64,000 bases of DNA from Oscillospiraceae bacterium (lineage in GTDB: Bacteria > Bacillota > Clostridia > Oscillospirales > Oscillospiraceae), in NCBI GenBank assembly GCA_016286665.1, contig JAEETX010000002.1, positions 27,128 through 91,127 of the forward strand. The letters are read 5' to 3'. The notes under the pieces were generated by a model, which worked only from the letters and a program-made list of their open reading frames with translations, had not been told where the DNA came from and ran no database searches. Positions 40,075 through 48,746 of the stretch are shown here, in pieces; position 1 is the stretch's first letter; every line of letters begins with the position of its first letter. A program made the translations under genes and the position numbers.

Positions 40075-41196
40075 ATGAAGAAACAGAGCCGGGGCGTGCT
40101 GCCCGTGATCTTGTGTTTTGCGCTCTTTCTCGGCGCCGGGCTGCTCCTCCACCTCGCGCTGCCCGACCACAGCCGCAGCGAGAATGAAAACCGCATGCTG
40201 GCTTTCGCGCCGAAATTCACGCTGAAAACGCTGTTTTCCGGCGGCTTTACCGAGGATTTCGAGGATTACATCACCGATCAGTTCCCCTTTCGGGACAGCT
40301 GGCTGGATTTGAAATCGCGGACAGAGCGCCTCATGGGAAAGACGGAAAACAACGGCGTATTCTTCTGTCGGGAGGACACCCTCATTTCCCGCTTCCGGCC
40401 GCCGAAGGCTTCGGCGGTGGAGGGCGGCGTCCGGGCGGTGAACGCCCTGGCGGCAAACACCGGCATTCCCGTATGCCTGGCGCTGATCCCCTCGGCTGCG
40501 GAAATCTGGTCTGACCGGCTGCCCGCCAACGCCGACACCGCCGACCAGGCGGCGCTCATCCGAAGCATCTATGATGCGGTGGACGTGAAAACGGCGGATA
40601 TCCTCTCCGCGCTGCGGGAACACGCTTCGGAGAGCGTCTATTACCGCACGGACCACCACTGGACGACCCTGGGCGCTTATTACGGTTATGCCGCCACGGC
40701 GGCGGCCCTGGGCCTGACGCCCGGGAACCCGGAGGACTATCGGCCGGAAACCGTCAGCGATTCCTTCTACGGCACCGTCTATTCCTCCTCCGGCGTCCGA
40801 TGGGTGAAGCCGGACAGCATCCAGACCTTCGTTCCCGCGGGGGATGCGGAGCTGACGCGCTACGACACTTCGGAAGGGACCGTAAGCCCGATTTACGACG
40901 TCGGAAAGCTGGAAACCAAGGATAAATACAGTATGTTCCTGGGCGGGAACACCTCCCGGCTGGTGATCCGAACCGGCCATGCGGGCGGGAAGCTGCTGGT
41001 GATCCGGGATTCCTATGCCGACTGCGAGCTCCCTTTCTTTTTTGAACACTATTCGGAAATCCACGTGCTGGACCTGCGCTACTACCGGCAGAGCGTTTCC
41101 GCCTACGCCTCGGAAGGCGGCTTCGACGCGATCCTGGTCAGCTACAGTCTCGCCGATTTTGTCACCGATACTTCCGTATTTCTGATGGGTACCTGA
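40075..41196 (+). CDS. DHHW family protein (AlgJ/AlgX-like, partner of MBOAT)
   Basis: SRSENENRMLAFAPKFT...FEDYITDQFPFRD, YYRTDHHWTTLGAYYGY. Confidence 0.93.
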   Translation: MKKQSRGVLPVILCFALFLGAGLLLHLALPDHSRSENENRMLAFAPKFTLKTLFSGGFTEDFEDYITDQFPFRDSWLDLKSRTERLMGKTENNGVFFCREDTLISRFRPPKASAVEGGVRAVNALAANTGIPVCLALIPSAAEIWSDRLPANADTADQAALIRSIYDAVDVKTADILSALREHASESVYYRTDHHWTTLGAYYGYAATAAALGLTPGNPEDYRPETVSDSFYGTVYSSSGVRWVKPDSIQTFVPAGDAELTRYDTSEGTVSPIYDVGKLETKDKYSMFLGGNTSRLVIRTGHAGGKLLVIRDSYADCELPFFFEHYSEIHVLDLRYYRQSVSAYASEGGFDAILVSYSLADFVTDTSVFLMGT

Positions 41197-41219
41197 CCCT
41201 CGGACGGAAAGGAGAAACT

Positions 41220-42692
41220 ATGAAACGCAGCAATCATCCGGCGGAGAATCCCCTGACAGAACAACTGGTCCTTTTCTGCGCAGCCCTGGCGCTGGTGCTT
41301 CTGATCGTCGCCTGGGTCCTGAGCGGGAATGCGCTTATGCGGTTCATCCTCTCTGTCCTCAGCTTCCTCGTCTCTCTCTTTGCCCTCAAGGATGAGCTTC
41401 TCGCGGCCATCCGGGAAAAGGATCTGGGTTCCGGCCTTATTCTGCTGATCGTCTCAGGAATCATCTGCATCTGCACCGGAACGGCGGTCTATGCCGCTCT
41501 GGCGATGCTGATCCGGCTGCTCGCCGGTCTGGTGCTGCCCAGGCTGCGCGCCGGCGTCCTCCGTCTGCTGGATACGCGCCGTGAACTGAATCCCCTGAAG
41601 GAGAGCCTGCCCGCCGTTCAGACGAAGACCATTCTGGTGCATCCTCATGAACAGCTGCTGAAAAACTATCTGACCTATCTGATGGTCCTGCTGGCGGCCC
41701 TGGTCGCCATTCTCTCCGTCCTTCTCTCCGAGCTTTCCGTTGCGGACGCTCTGAGCAGAGCCGCCGTGATCCTCGCCCTGGGCGGCACCTTCCCGCTCTT
41801 TGCCGCCTTTCCCCTCAGCGACTATGCCGCCGTTCTCTGTGCCGGTGAATCCGGCGTTCTGTTCCGCAGGGACACCATCACCCGTCTCATGGGCCTGAAG
41901 CTTGCCTGTGTCAAAACGCAGGAGCCCGTTGACGTCGGCACCGCCGCCGTGTTCCCCGCAAGGCCGGAGGCTGTCGGCCCCGAGCTGATGCTGCGCCTGG
42001 CCGCCACCGCCTGCGCCGACACGGAGCTGGACGCTGCGGAGAAGCTGGCGGCCGTCAGCAAGAATACCAGCAGCGCCGATATCGAACGCAAGGTGCTCCC
42101 TGGGCTGGGCGTCGTCGCCCGCGTCAAGGATATCACGGTGCTGGCGGGCAGTGCCGAATTCATGAAGCGCTCCGGCCTCTCCGTTCTCCCCTTCCCCGAA
42201 AACGCCCAGGTCCTCCACATGGGCGTCAACGGTCACTATGTGGGCTGCATCGACTTTTCCGAATCTCAGCAGGCCGAAGACTGCGAGAAGGCCTTGGACA
42301 GCGCCGGCTTCTTCCGCTTCAAGGATGCGCTGGAAGCAAGCGAAAAGCGGCTTCCTGGAGAAAAGCTCCTCTATGTCCGCCCGGCTTCGGAGCACCTCTC
42401 CGGCCAGAAGGACGACCTTTCCGCTGCCGCCGGCGTTCTGGACCGCTTCGACCAGATCACCATGGAACGCGCCGGACGTGCCGGCGTCGCCGCCCTGATG
42501 GAGCAGTTGGGCTGCGCCAGGCTGGGCCGCAAGGGCATCCTGCTGGTCGCCCTGATCGTGAAAGCCTTCCTGTTCCTGCTGACGGTTTTCGGCATCTGCC
42601 CCCTGTGGCTTGCGGTCCTGCTGGAAACGGCGGCGGTCGCCTTCACCTATCGCTACTGCGTCCGGCTTCTGGATTATCTCAGCAAATACTGA
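41220..42692 (+). CDS. Membrane protein resembling a P1B-type (HMA) ATPase but lacking the catalytic motifs
   Basis: LSRAAVILALGGTFPLFAAFPLSDYAAVLCAGESGVLFRRDTITRLMGLKLACVKTQEPVD aligns by eye with the CPC/DKTGTLT region of CadA-like ATPases; also matches N-domain and last-TM regions. Confidence 0.65.
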   Translation: MKRSNHPAENPLTEQLVLFCAALALVLLIVAWVLSGNALMRFILSVLSFLVSLFALKDELLAAIREKDLGSGLILLIVSGIICICTGTAVYAALAMLIRLLAGLVLPRLRAGVLRLLDTRRELNPLKESLPAVQTKTILVHPHEQLLKNYLTYLMVLLAALVAILSVLLSELSVADALSRAAVILALGGTFPLFAAFPLSDYAAVLCAGESGVLFRRDTITRLMGLKLACVKTQEPVDVGTAAVFPARPEAVGPELMLRLAATACADTELDAAEKLAAVSKNTSSADIERKVLPGLGVVARVKDITVLAGSAEFMKRSGLSVLPFPENAQVLHMGVNGHYVGCIDFSESQQAEDCEKALDSAGFFRFKDALEASEKRLPGEKLLYVRPASEHLSGQKDDLSAAAGVLDRFDQITMERAGRAGVAALMEQLGCARLGRKGILLVALIVKAFLFLLTVFGICPLWLAVLLETAAVAFTYRYCVRLLDYLSKY

Positions 42693-42705
42693 TGCGTCAG
42701 AACGG

Positions 42706-42735
42706 ACCGGCGGCAGCCAAAAGGCTGCCGCCGGT
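42706..42735. terminator. Bidirectional hairpin between convergent genes
   Basis: ACCGGCGGCAGCC-AAAA-GGCTGCCGCCGGT, 13-bp perfect stem. Confidence 0.6.
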
Positions 42736-42739
42736 TAGT

Positions 42740-43399
42740 TCATGCGCAGAACCTGTGCTTTCCGATGGTGAGGATCAGGGGCCGGGACCAGATCCAGGCG
42801 CTGGTGGCCGTATGGGGATTGAAATAGTAGATCGCGCCGCCGGTAGGGTCCCAGCCGTTCAGGGCGTCGTCCGCCGCCCGGTAGGCGCTCTCCGCCACCG
42901 GCTGGTTGAACTGGCCGTCGGTGATGCAGCTGAAGGCTCCGGACTGATAGATCACGCCGGGGATGGTGTTGGGAAAAGAAGGGTGCCTGACCCGGTTGAG
43001 CACCACCGCGCCTACCGCCACCTGCCCCACATAGGGTTCTCCCCTGGCCTCCGCGGAAATCAGCCGCGCCAGCAGCGCGCGGGTATTCCTGTCCGCGCTG
43101 GCGGACGGAACCCGGATGCCCAGGGCCGCCAGGGTCTTTTCGCCGCAGATGCCGTCCGCGACGAGCCCCTTTGCCCGCTGAAATTTCTTTACCGCCGCCG
43201 TGGTGCGGCTGCCGTAGATGCCGTCCACCGTGTAGGTATAATACCCCGCGCTTTTCAGCGTCTGCTGGATTTTCGTGACCACGCTGCCGCTGGATCCCTG
43301 CCTGTAGGCCACCGCCTCCGCCCGCTGGCTGAAGGAGATCAGCAGGATATTGACGAGAAACAAAGCGGCCAGGGCCGCCGTCAGTTTTGCTTTTTTCAT
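42740..43399 (-). CDS. sleB: Spore cortex-lytic enzyme, SleB-like
   Basis: N-terminal TM, PG_binding_1 domain, hydrolase_2 domain LISAEARGEPYVGQVAVGAVVLNRVRHPSFPNTIPGVIYQSGAF. Confidence 0.92.
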   Translation of the reverse strand: MKKAKLTAALAALFLVNILLISFSQRAEAVAYRQGSSGSVVTKIQQTLKSAGYYTYTVDGIYGSRTTAAVKKFQRAKGLVADGICGEKTLAALGIRVPSASADRNTRALLARLISAEARGEPYVGQVAVGAVVLNRVRHPSFPNTIPGVIYQSGAFSCITDGQFNQPVAESAYRAADDALNGWDPTGGAIYYFNPHTATSAWIWSRPLILTIGKHRFCA

Positions 43400-43402
43400 A
43401 CA

Positions 43403-43440
43403 TCGGCTCCTCCGTACGGTTTATTGTACGGAGGAGCCGA
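43403..43440 (-). promoter_or_regulatory. sleB 5'-UTR hairpin that sequesters the Shine-Dalgarno
   Basis: TCGGCTCCTCCGTAC-AATAAACC-GTACGGAGGAGCCGA, 15-bp perfect stem; GGAGGAG SD lies in the 3' arm, 7 nt before the ATG. Confidence 0.7.
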
Positions 43441-43459
43441 AAAACTATGTCAGGAAAAA

Positions 43460-45370
43460 TCAGATGACTTTGCCGTCGACTTCCTTTTGCAGCTTGGCAA
43501 GGAATTCGTCCACGGTCATGGTCAGCTGTTCGCCGGTGCGGGTGCGGACGCTGAGGGAGCCGCTCTCCGCCTCCTTGTCGCCGATGACCAGCATATAGGG
43601 TATCTTCTGCATCTGGGCTTCCCGGATCTTATAGCCGATCTTTTCGTTGCGGTAATCCCCTTCCACCCGGAAGCCGCGCTCGTCCAGCAGCTTGACCAGT
43701 TCCTCACAGCGGGCATGGGTGCGGTCCGTGATGGGCAGCACCTTCACCTGCACCGGGCTCAGCCACAGGGGGAAAGCCCCGGCGAAGTGCTCCGTGATGA
43801 CGCCGATAAAACGCTCGATGGAGCCGAAGACCACGCGGTGGATCATGACGGGGCATTCTTTTTCGCCCTTGGAGTTGATGAATTCCAGATTGAAGCGCCC
43901 GGGAAGCTGGTAATCCAGCTGGATGGTGCCGCACTGCCAGGTACGGCCCAGGCAGTCTTCAATGTGGAAGTCCAGCTTCGGGCCGTAGAAAGCGCCGTCG
44001 CCGGGATTGATGACATAGGTTTTGCCGAGGCTGGTGATGGCGTCGGCCAGCGCGTTGGTCGCTACTTCCCAGTCGGCCTCGGTGCCGATATGATCGTCCG
44101 GCATGGTGCTGAGCTCAATGGTGTAGGGCAGGCCAAAGAGGGAGTAGACCTCGTCAAAGAGCTGGGCGATCCGCATGACCTCATCCTTGATCTGCTCTTT
44201 TGCCAGGAGGATATGGGCGTCGTCCTGGGTGAAGCAGCGGACGCGGAACATCCCGTGGAGGGCGCCGGAGAGCTCATGGCGGTGAACGGTGCCGAGCTCG
44301 GAATAGCGCAGGGGCAGCTCACGGTAAGAATGGGGCTCCAGGTCATAGACCAGGATGCTTCCGGGGCAGTTCATGGGCTTGATGGCGAAGTCCTCGCCGT
44401 CGATCTGGGTGGTGTACATATTGTCCTTATAGTGATCCCAGTGGCCGCTGGTCTCCCAAAGGGTCCGGCGCATGATCTGGGGCGTCATGATTTCCAGGTA
44501 ATCCCATTTTTTGTGCACCTGGCGCCAATATTCGATCAGCGTATTGCGCAGCGTCATGCCGTTGTGCAGATAGAAGGGGAAGCCGGGCGCTTCGTCGCGG
44601 AAGGCAAAAAGGCCCAGCTCCTTGCCCAGCTTGCGGTGATCCCGCTTCTTGGCTTCCTCGATGCGCCGAAGGTATTCATCCAGGCCCTCCTTCTTGGGGA
44701 AGCAGGTGCCGTAGATGCGCTGCAGCATCTTGCGTTTGCTGTCGCCGCGCCAGTAGGCGCCGGTGCAGCTGGTGAGCTTCAGGCCGTTGCCCTTCAGCTT
44801 GCCGGTGCTGGCAAGGTGGGGTCCGGCGCAGAGGTCGGTGAACGTCCCCTGGCTGTAGAAGCTGATGACGGCGTCTTCCGGCAAATCCTCGATGAGCTCC
44901 ATCTTGTAGGGCTCGTCCATGCTCTGGACGAATTGGATCGCCGCCGGACGGGGCATCTCGAACCGCACGACCGGCAGATCCTCCTTGATGATCTTGCGCA
45001 TCTCGATCTCAAGCTTTTCCAGGATCTCCGGGGTGAACACGGTGTCGGAATCGATGTCGTAGTAGAAGCCGTCGTCGATGGCGGGGCCGATGGCCAGCTT
45101 GGAATCGGGATAGAGCCGCTTCACCGCCTGCGCCAATACGTGAGACGCCGTGTGGCGATAGGCAAGCCGCCCGTCCGCATCCTCAAAGGTGTTGAAGGTG
45201 ACCTCGCAGTCATGCTCCAGGGGCAGGGGCAGGCCGTGCACCTTCCCGTCCACGGTGGCGGAAAGCACCTTGCGGGCAAAGCCCTCGGAAATCTTCTCTG
45301 CCACCTGCAGCAGGGTCGAGCCCTTTTCCACCTCGATGAAGCTGCCGTCTTTCAGTTTGATCTTGATCAT
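43460..45370 (-). CDS. thrS: Threonyl-tRNA synthetase
   Basis: N-terminal TGS domain, RHTASHVLAQAVKRLYP, HKWDYLEIMTPQIM, class II motifs, anticodon domain. Confidence 0.98.
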   Translation of the reverse strand: MIKIKLKDGSFIEVEKGSTLLQVAEKISEGFARKVLSATVDGKVHGLPLPLEHDCEVTFNTFEDADGRLAYRHTASHVLAQAVKRLYPDSKLAIGPAIDDGFYYDIDSDTVFTPEILEKLEIEMRKIIKEDLPVVRFEMPRPAAIQFVQSMDEPYKMELIEDLPEDAVISFYSQGTFTDLCAGPHLASTGKLKGNGLKLTSCTGAYWRGDSKRKMLQRIYGTCFPKKEGLDEYLRRIEEAKKRDHRKLGKELGLFAFRDEAPGFPFYLHNGMTLRNTLIEYWRQVHKKWDYLEIMTPQIMRRTLWETSGHWDHYKDNMYTTQIDGEDFAIKPMNCPGSILVYDLEPHSYRELPLRYSELGTVHRHELSGALHGMFRVRCFTQDDAHILLAKEQIKDEVMRIAQLFDEVYSLFGLPYTIELSTMPDDHIGTEADWEVATNALADAITSLGKTYVINPGDGAFYGPKLDFHIEDCLGRTWQCGTIQLDYQLPGRFNLEFINSKGEKECPVMIHRVVFGSIERFIGVITEHFAGAFPLWLSPVQVKVLPITDRTHARCEELVKLLDERGFRVEGDYRNEKIGYKIREAQMQKIPYMLVIGDKEAESGSLSVRTRTGEQLTMTVDEFLAKLQKEVDGKVI

Positions 45371-45434
45371 AGTAACCTCCTCGGGCGTCCATACGAAAGA
45401 CTACCCAGATAATCTATATCATAGACCTTTTCGT

Positions 45435-46187
45435 CTATAATATGCCGAATACCCAGCCCAGGGCAAAGCAGAGGCCCGCCAGAATGGGCTGATGCAGGAT
45501 ATAGATGAGCAGGGCGTGACGCCCCACCTTCGGGAAGAAGGGAAACTGCGCGGTGTAGAATCTCTCCGGCAGCTTCCCTGCGCGGATCTTGCCCCCCAGC
45601 CAGGTTCCGAAAAGGAACACGAAAACCCAGGGCAGGATGGGGAAATAATCCGCGGAATAAAAGCGCTCCGTGACAAAGCCGAAAAAGAAAAGCCAGGGAT
45701 TCTCCGTAGCATAACCGCCGTCCGTGCATCTGGCGGTCAGCACCGTCAGGAGCACGCAGAGGGCGGGCATCAGCCAGTCCGGCAGCCGATCCCACAGCTT
45801 CCTCGTCAGCCCGTAAAAGAGCATGCAGAAGCCCAGCAGATGCAGCACGCCGAAGATGATGAGGATGCCCATTTCGCCCCCCAGGTACCGCGCGGCCAGC
45901 TTTTCTCCCAGCCAGGTGACCAGCGTCAGCGCCAGAGCGACGGCGACGACCTTCCCTCCCCGTTTGATATTGGAACGGCTGAAACGGGAGGATACGCCGG
46001 AAAGCAGGATAAAGCAGCCGGCGAAAAGATAATGCAGGACGTCGAAAACGGGATTGGTGAACAGCCACCAGGGAGCGCCCAGAAAGGCCGCCAGGTCATA
46101 CAGCAGATGGTGGATGCACATGAGGACCACGCAGAGGCCCCGCAGGGCGTCGATGCTCTGGATGCGCTCCGGCCTGGGTTCGTTCAT
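45435..46187 (-). CDS. HGSNAT/DUF1624-like acyltransferase membrane protein
   Basis: RIQSIDALRGLCVVLMCIHHLLYDLA; multiple TM segments. Confidence 0.88.
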   Translation of the reverse strand: MNEPRPERIQSIDALRGLCVVLMCIHHLLYDLAAFLGAPWWLFTNPVFDVLHYLFAGCFILLSGVSSRFSRSNIKRGGKVVAVALALTLVTWLGEKLAARYLGGEMGILIIFGVLHLLGFCMLFYGLTRKLWDRLPDWLMPALCVLLTVLTARCTDGGYATENPWLFFFGFVTERFYSADYFPILPWVFVFLFGTWLGGKIRAGKLPERFYTAQFPFFPKVGRHALLIYILHQPILAGLCFALGWVFGIL

Positions 46188-47266
46188 TTACTGACGTTGA
46201 AGCGGAACAGCACGATATCCCCGTCCCGCATCACATATTCCTTTCCTTCGCTGCGGATCAGGCCCTTTTCCTTCGCTGCCTGCATGCTGCCGGCCTTTAC
46301 CAGATCGTCGAAGGAGACCACCTCCGCCCGGATGAAGCCCCGCTCGATATCCGAATGGATCTTCCCCGCGGCTTCCGGCGCTTTGCTGCCCTTGCGGATG
46401 GTCCAGGCACGCACCTCCGGCTTGCCGGCGGTGAGGAAGCTCATGAGCCCCAGCAGGTCGTAGGCGCAGTTGATGAGGCGGCTGAGGCCCATTTCCGTAA
46501 TGCCCAGGTCCTCCAGGAAGGGCGCGCGCTCCTCCTCCGGCAGTTCCATGATGTCCATTTCCAGCCGTGCGCAGATGGGCATGCAGGACTCCCCGGATTC
46601 CTCCGCGAAGGCTTTCAGCTTCTGGTAATTCTCGTTGTGCTCCAGATCGGCATAGCCGTCCTCGCTGAGGTTTGCCACATAGATGACCTTTTTCAGGGTC
46701 AGGATGCCGCCGTCCTGGAAATAGACCAGGTCTGCGTCTTCCATGGGATAGGTGCGGGCGGGCTGCCCGTCGCTGAGGTGCTTCAGCAGGCCTTCAAAGA
46801 ATTCGGCCTCGCGCTGATATTTCTTGTCGCCGCCCTTCAGGTTCTTCCGCGCCTTCTCCACCCGGCGCTCCACCACTTCGATATCCGCCAGCACCAGCTC
46901 CATATTGAGGATCTCCACGTCCCGCAGGGAATCGGCAGGCTCGTCGAAAATCTCATCGTTGTCGAAGCAGCGGACCACATGCACCAGCGCGTCCGTCTGC
47001 CGGACGGCGGCCAGGTATTTGTTGCCCAGGCCTTCGCCCTTGGCAAGGCCCGCGATATCCACGAATTCGATGGTGGCCGGCGTTACCTTCTCCGGCTGGT
47101 GCAGCTCCGCCAGCCAGTCCAGCCGGCTGTCGGGCACCTTCACCACGCCCAGGTTGGGCTGAACTTCAAAGGAGCGATACGTGGCGGTCTCCGCCTTCTC
47201 GCCGGTCATGGCGTTGAACAGCGTGCTCTTTCCCACATTGGGAAGACCCACGATCCCTAATTTCAT
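46184..47266 (-). CDS. ychF: Redox-regulated ATPase YchF
   Basis: MKLGIVGLPNVGKSTLFNAMTGE, FVDIAGLAKGEGLGNKYL. Confidence 0.97.
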   Translation of the reverse strand: MKLGIVGLPNVGKSTLFNAMTGEKAETATYRSFEVQPNLGVVKVPDSRLDWLAELHQPEKVTPATIEFVDIAGLAKGEGLGNKYLAAVRQTDALVHVVRCFDNDEIFDEPADSLRDVEILNMELVLADIEVVERRVEKARKNLKGGDKKYQREAEFFEGLLKHLSDGQPARTYPMEDADLVYFQDGGILTLKKVIYVANLSEDGYADLEHNENYQKLKAFAEESGESCMPICARLEMDIMELPEEERAPFLEDLGITEMGLSRLINCAYDLLGLMSFLTAGKPEVRAWTIRKGSKAPEAAGKIHSDIERGFIRAEVVSFDDLVKAGSMQAAKEKGLIRSEGKEYVMRDGDIVLFRFNVSK

Positions 47267-47281
47267 ATATTACATCTCCCT

Positions 47282-48712
47282 TCAGGATTTCGCCGTTTTT
47301 TTCTTCTTTTTGAAAATGAGCTTGCGGAAGACGATCAGCTGCATCGCCGCAAAGAGCACGATCAGGATGCCCAGCGTGATCCAGCCCTTGCCCACGCTCT
47401 GGGCCGCTACGGGCAGCAGGAGCAGCATGGGGAATCCGAAGACGATGGCCCAGGGCTGATGATAAACGATGTTGTCGCTGGCCTGGGTCTCGAAATTGGG
47501 GTCCATTTCCCGGAGGAGGATGACGCCGGTGCTGGCGGTGCCGGTCTGCATGCCGTAGAGGCTCAGGAACGCCTCATGGGGATAATTGGGGAATACCCGG
47601 CGGCAGAGGAAATTCAGATAGGCGTAGGTCACCGCAGCCCCGGCCACGCAGATGATGCTCAGGGGCACGATGAATTCGCTCTTGCCAAAGGCGGAAAGGT
47701 CGATGGCGGCGATGGAGGCCACCACCATCAGATCGAACATGAAGCCCGCGATGCGGTTCTGCATGAAGACATTGGTGTATTCCCGCTTGATGACGCCCTT
47801 CTTGTGCAGTCCCCGGAGCAGAGCCTTTTCCAGGATGGCGAAAAGCGTGCCGAAAAGGAAATTGAAGCCCCAGATCAGCGGCCGGACCGTGTTGAAGCCG
47901 AAATTGCCCAGCACGCCCGCCTCGATCACCAGGTCTACGCCCTTCATGAAAAGATAGGCGGCGATATAGGCGATGAAAACGAGGGCCAGCTGGACGGTGA
48001 ACTTGTCCATGCTCTCCGCCAGGGGGATTTCATTCTTGCCGCCCAGCTGCTCCGCCGTGAGGGCTTCCGTCTCCTGAAAACCGTCGCTGTCGGCCTTCAG
48101 AACGCCCCGGCGGCGCAGACGGTTGAGGTAGATGACGCCCCCAACGCTGGCGGAGAGGAAGCCCATGGCCGCCATCGTCAGGCCGAAGCTTGTGCCGCCC
48201 TCGAAGCCGTAGAGCGCTTCGTAGTTATGGCCCCAGTTGTACGCCTGGCCGGGGCCCTGCCCGTAGCCCATGGGCAGCAGCAGGCCGGAAGCCCAGAAGG
48301 AACGAAGGAGATAATAGCAAATCAGGGAGATGACGATGCCCGTCACCGCCTGGATGAGGTAGCCGGAGACCACCGTGACCCCCGTGTCGAACGCGCCGGA
48401 GCGGCTGCGCTTATCCTGCTTCTTCTCGATGTTGCGGAGGGCCATTGCCACGAAGCCCAGGCCCAGACCATGGTAGGTGAGCATTTCCAGGGTCATGGTG
48501 GGGATCATGGCCCTGCCGCTGAATTCCTCATAAATCACGGAGACCAGCAGAAGGATCAGTCCCCCCAGCACGGAGGAAGGGATCATCAGCTTCCGCAGGG
48601 GCTTGATGGTGTTGCGCAGGGTGTTTGCAAGGATCATGGCGGCAAAAAGGTAAAACATGGTGACGACGAAGGCCCATACCTCGTGGTCCCAGAAATTGAT
48701 GCCGGTGGTCAT
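47282..48712 (-). CDS. Sodium/glutamate symporter (GltS-like)
   Basis: LRNTIKPLRKLMIPSSVLGGLI, GHNYEALYGFEGGTSFGLTMAAMGF; about 11 TM segments. Confidence 0.87.
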   Translation of the reverse strand: MTTGINFWDHEVWAFVVTMFYLFAAMILANTLRNTIKPLRKLMIPSSVLGGLILLLVSVIYEEFSGRAMIPTMTLEMLTYHGLGLGFVAMALRNIEKKQDKRSRSGAFDTGVTVVSGYLIQAVTGIVISLICYYLLRSFWASGLLLPMGYGQGPGQAYNWGHNYEALYGFEGGTSFGLTMAAMGFLSASVGGVIYLNRLRRRGVLKADSDGFQETEALTAEQLGGKNEIPLAESMDKFTVQLALVFIAYIAAYLFMKGVDLVIEAGVLGNFGFNTVRPLIWGFNFLFGTLFAILEKALLRGLHKKGVIKREYTNVFMQNRIAGFMFDLMVVASIAAIDLSAFGKSEFIVPLSIICVAGAAVTYAYLNFLCRRVFPNYPHEAFLSLYGMQTGTASTGVILLREMDPNFETQASDNIVYHQPWAIVFGFPMLLLLPVAAQSVGKGWITLGILIVLFAAMQLIVFRKLIFKKKKKTAKS

Positions 48713-48746
48713 TCGATTACGTTCCCTTCTGATTCTTTATCTTCCG

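Noticed and set aside
42605-45412. 935-aa plus-strand ORF opposite sleB and thrS
   Set aside because: Antisense artefact; also overlaps the end of the 41220-42692 gene.
45371-45434. T-box riboswitch upstream of thrS
   Set aside because: Only 64 bp separate thrS from the upstream gene and no T-box (TGGNACCGCG-like) sequence is present.
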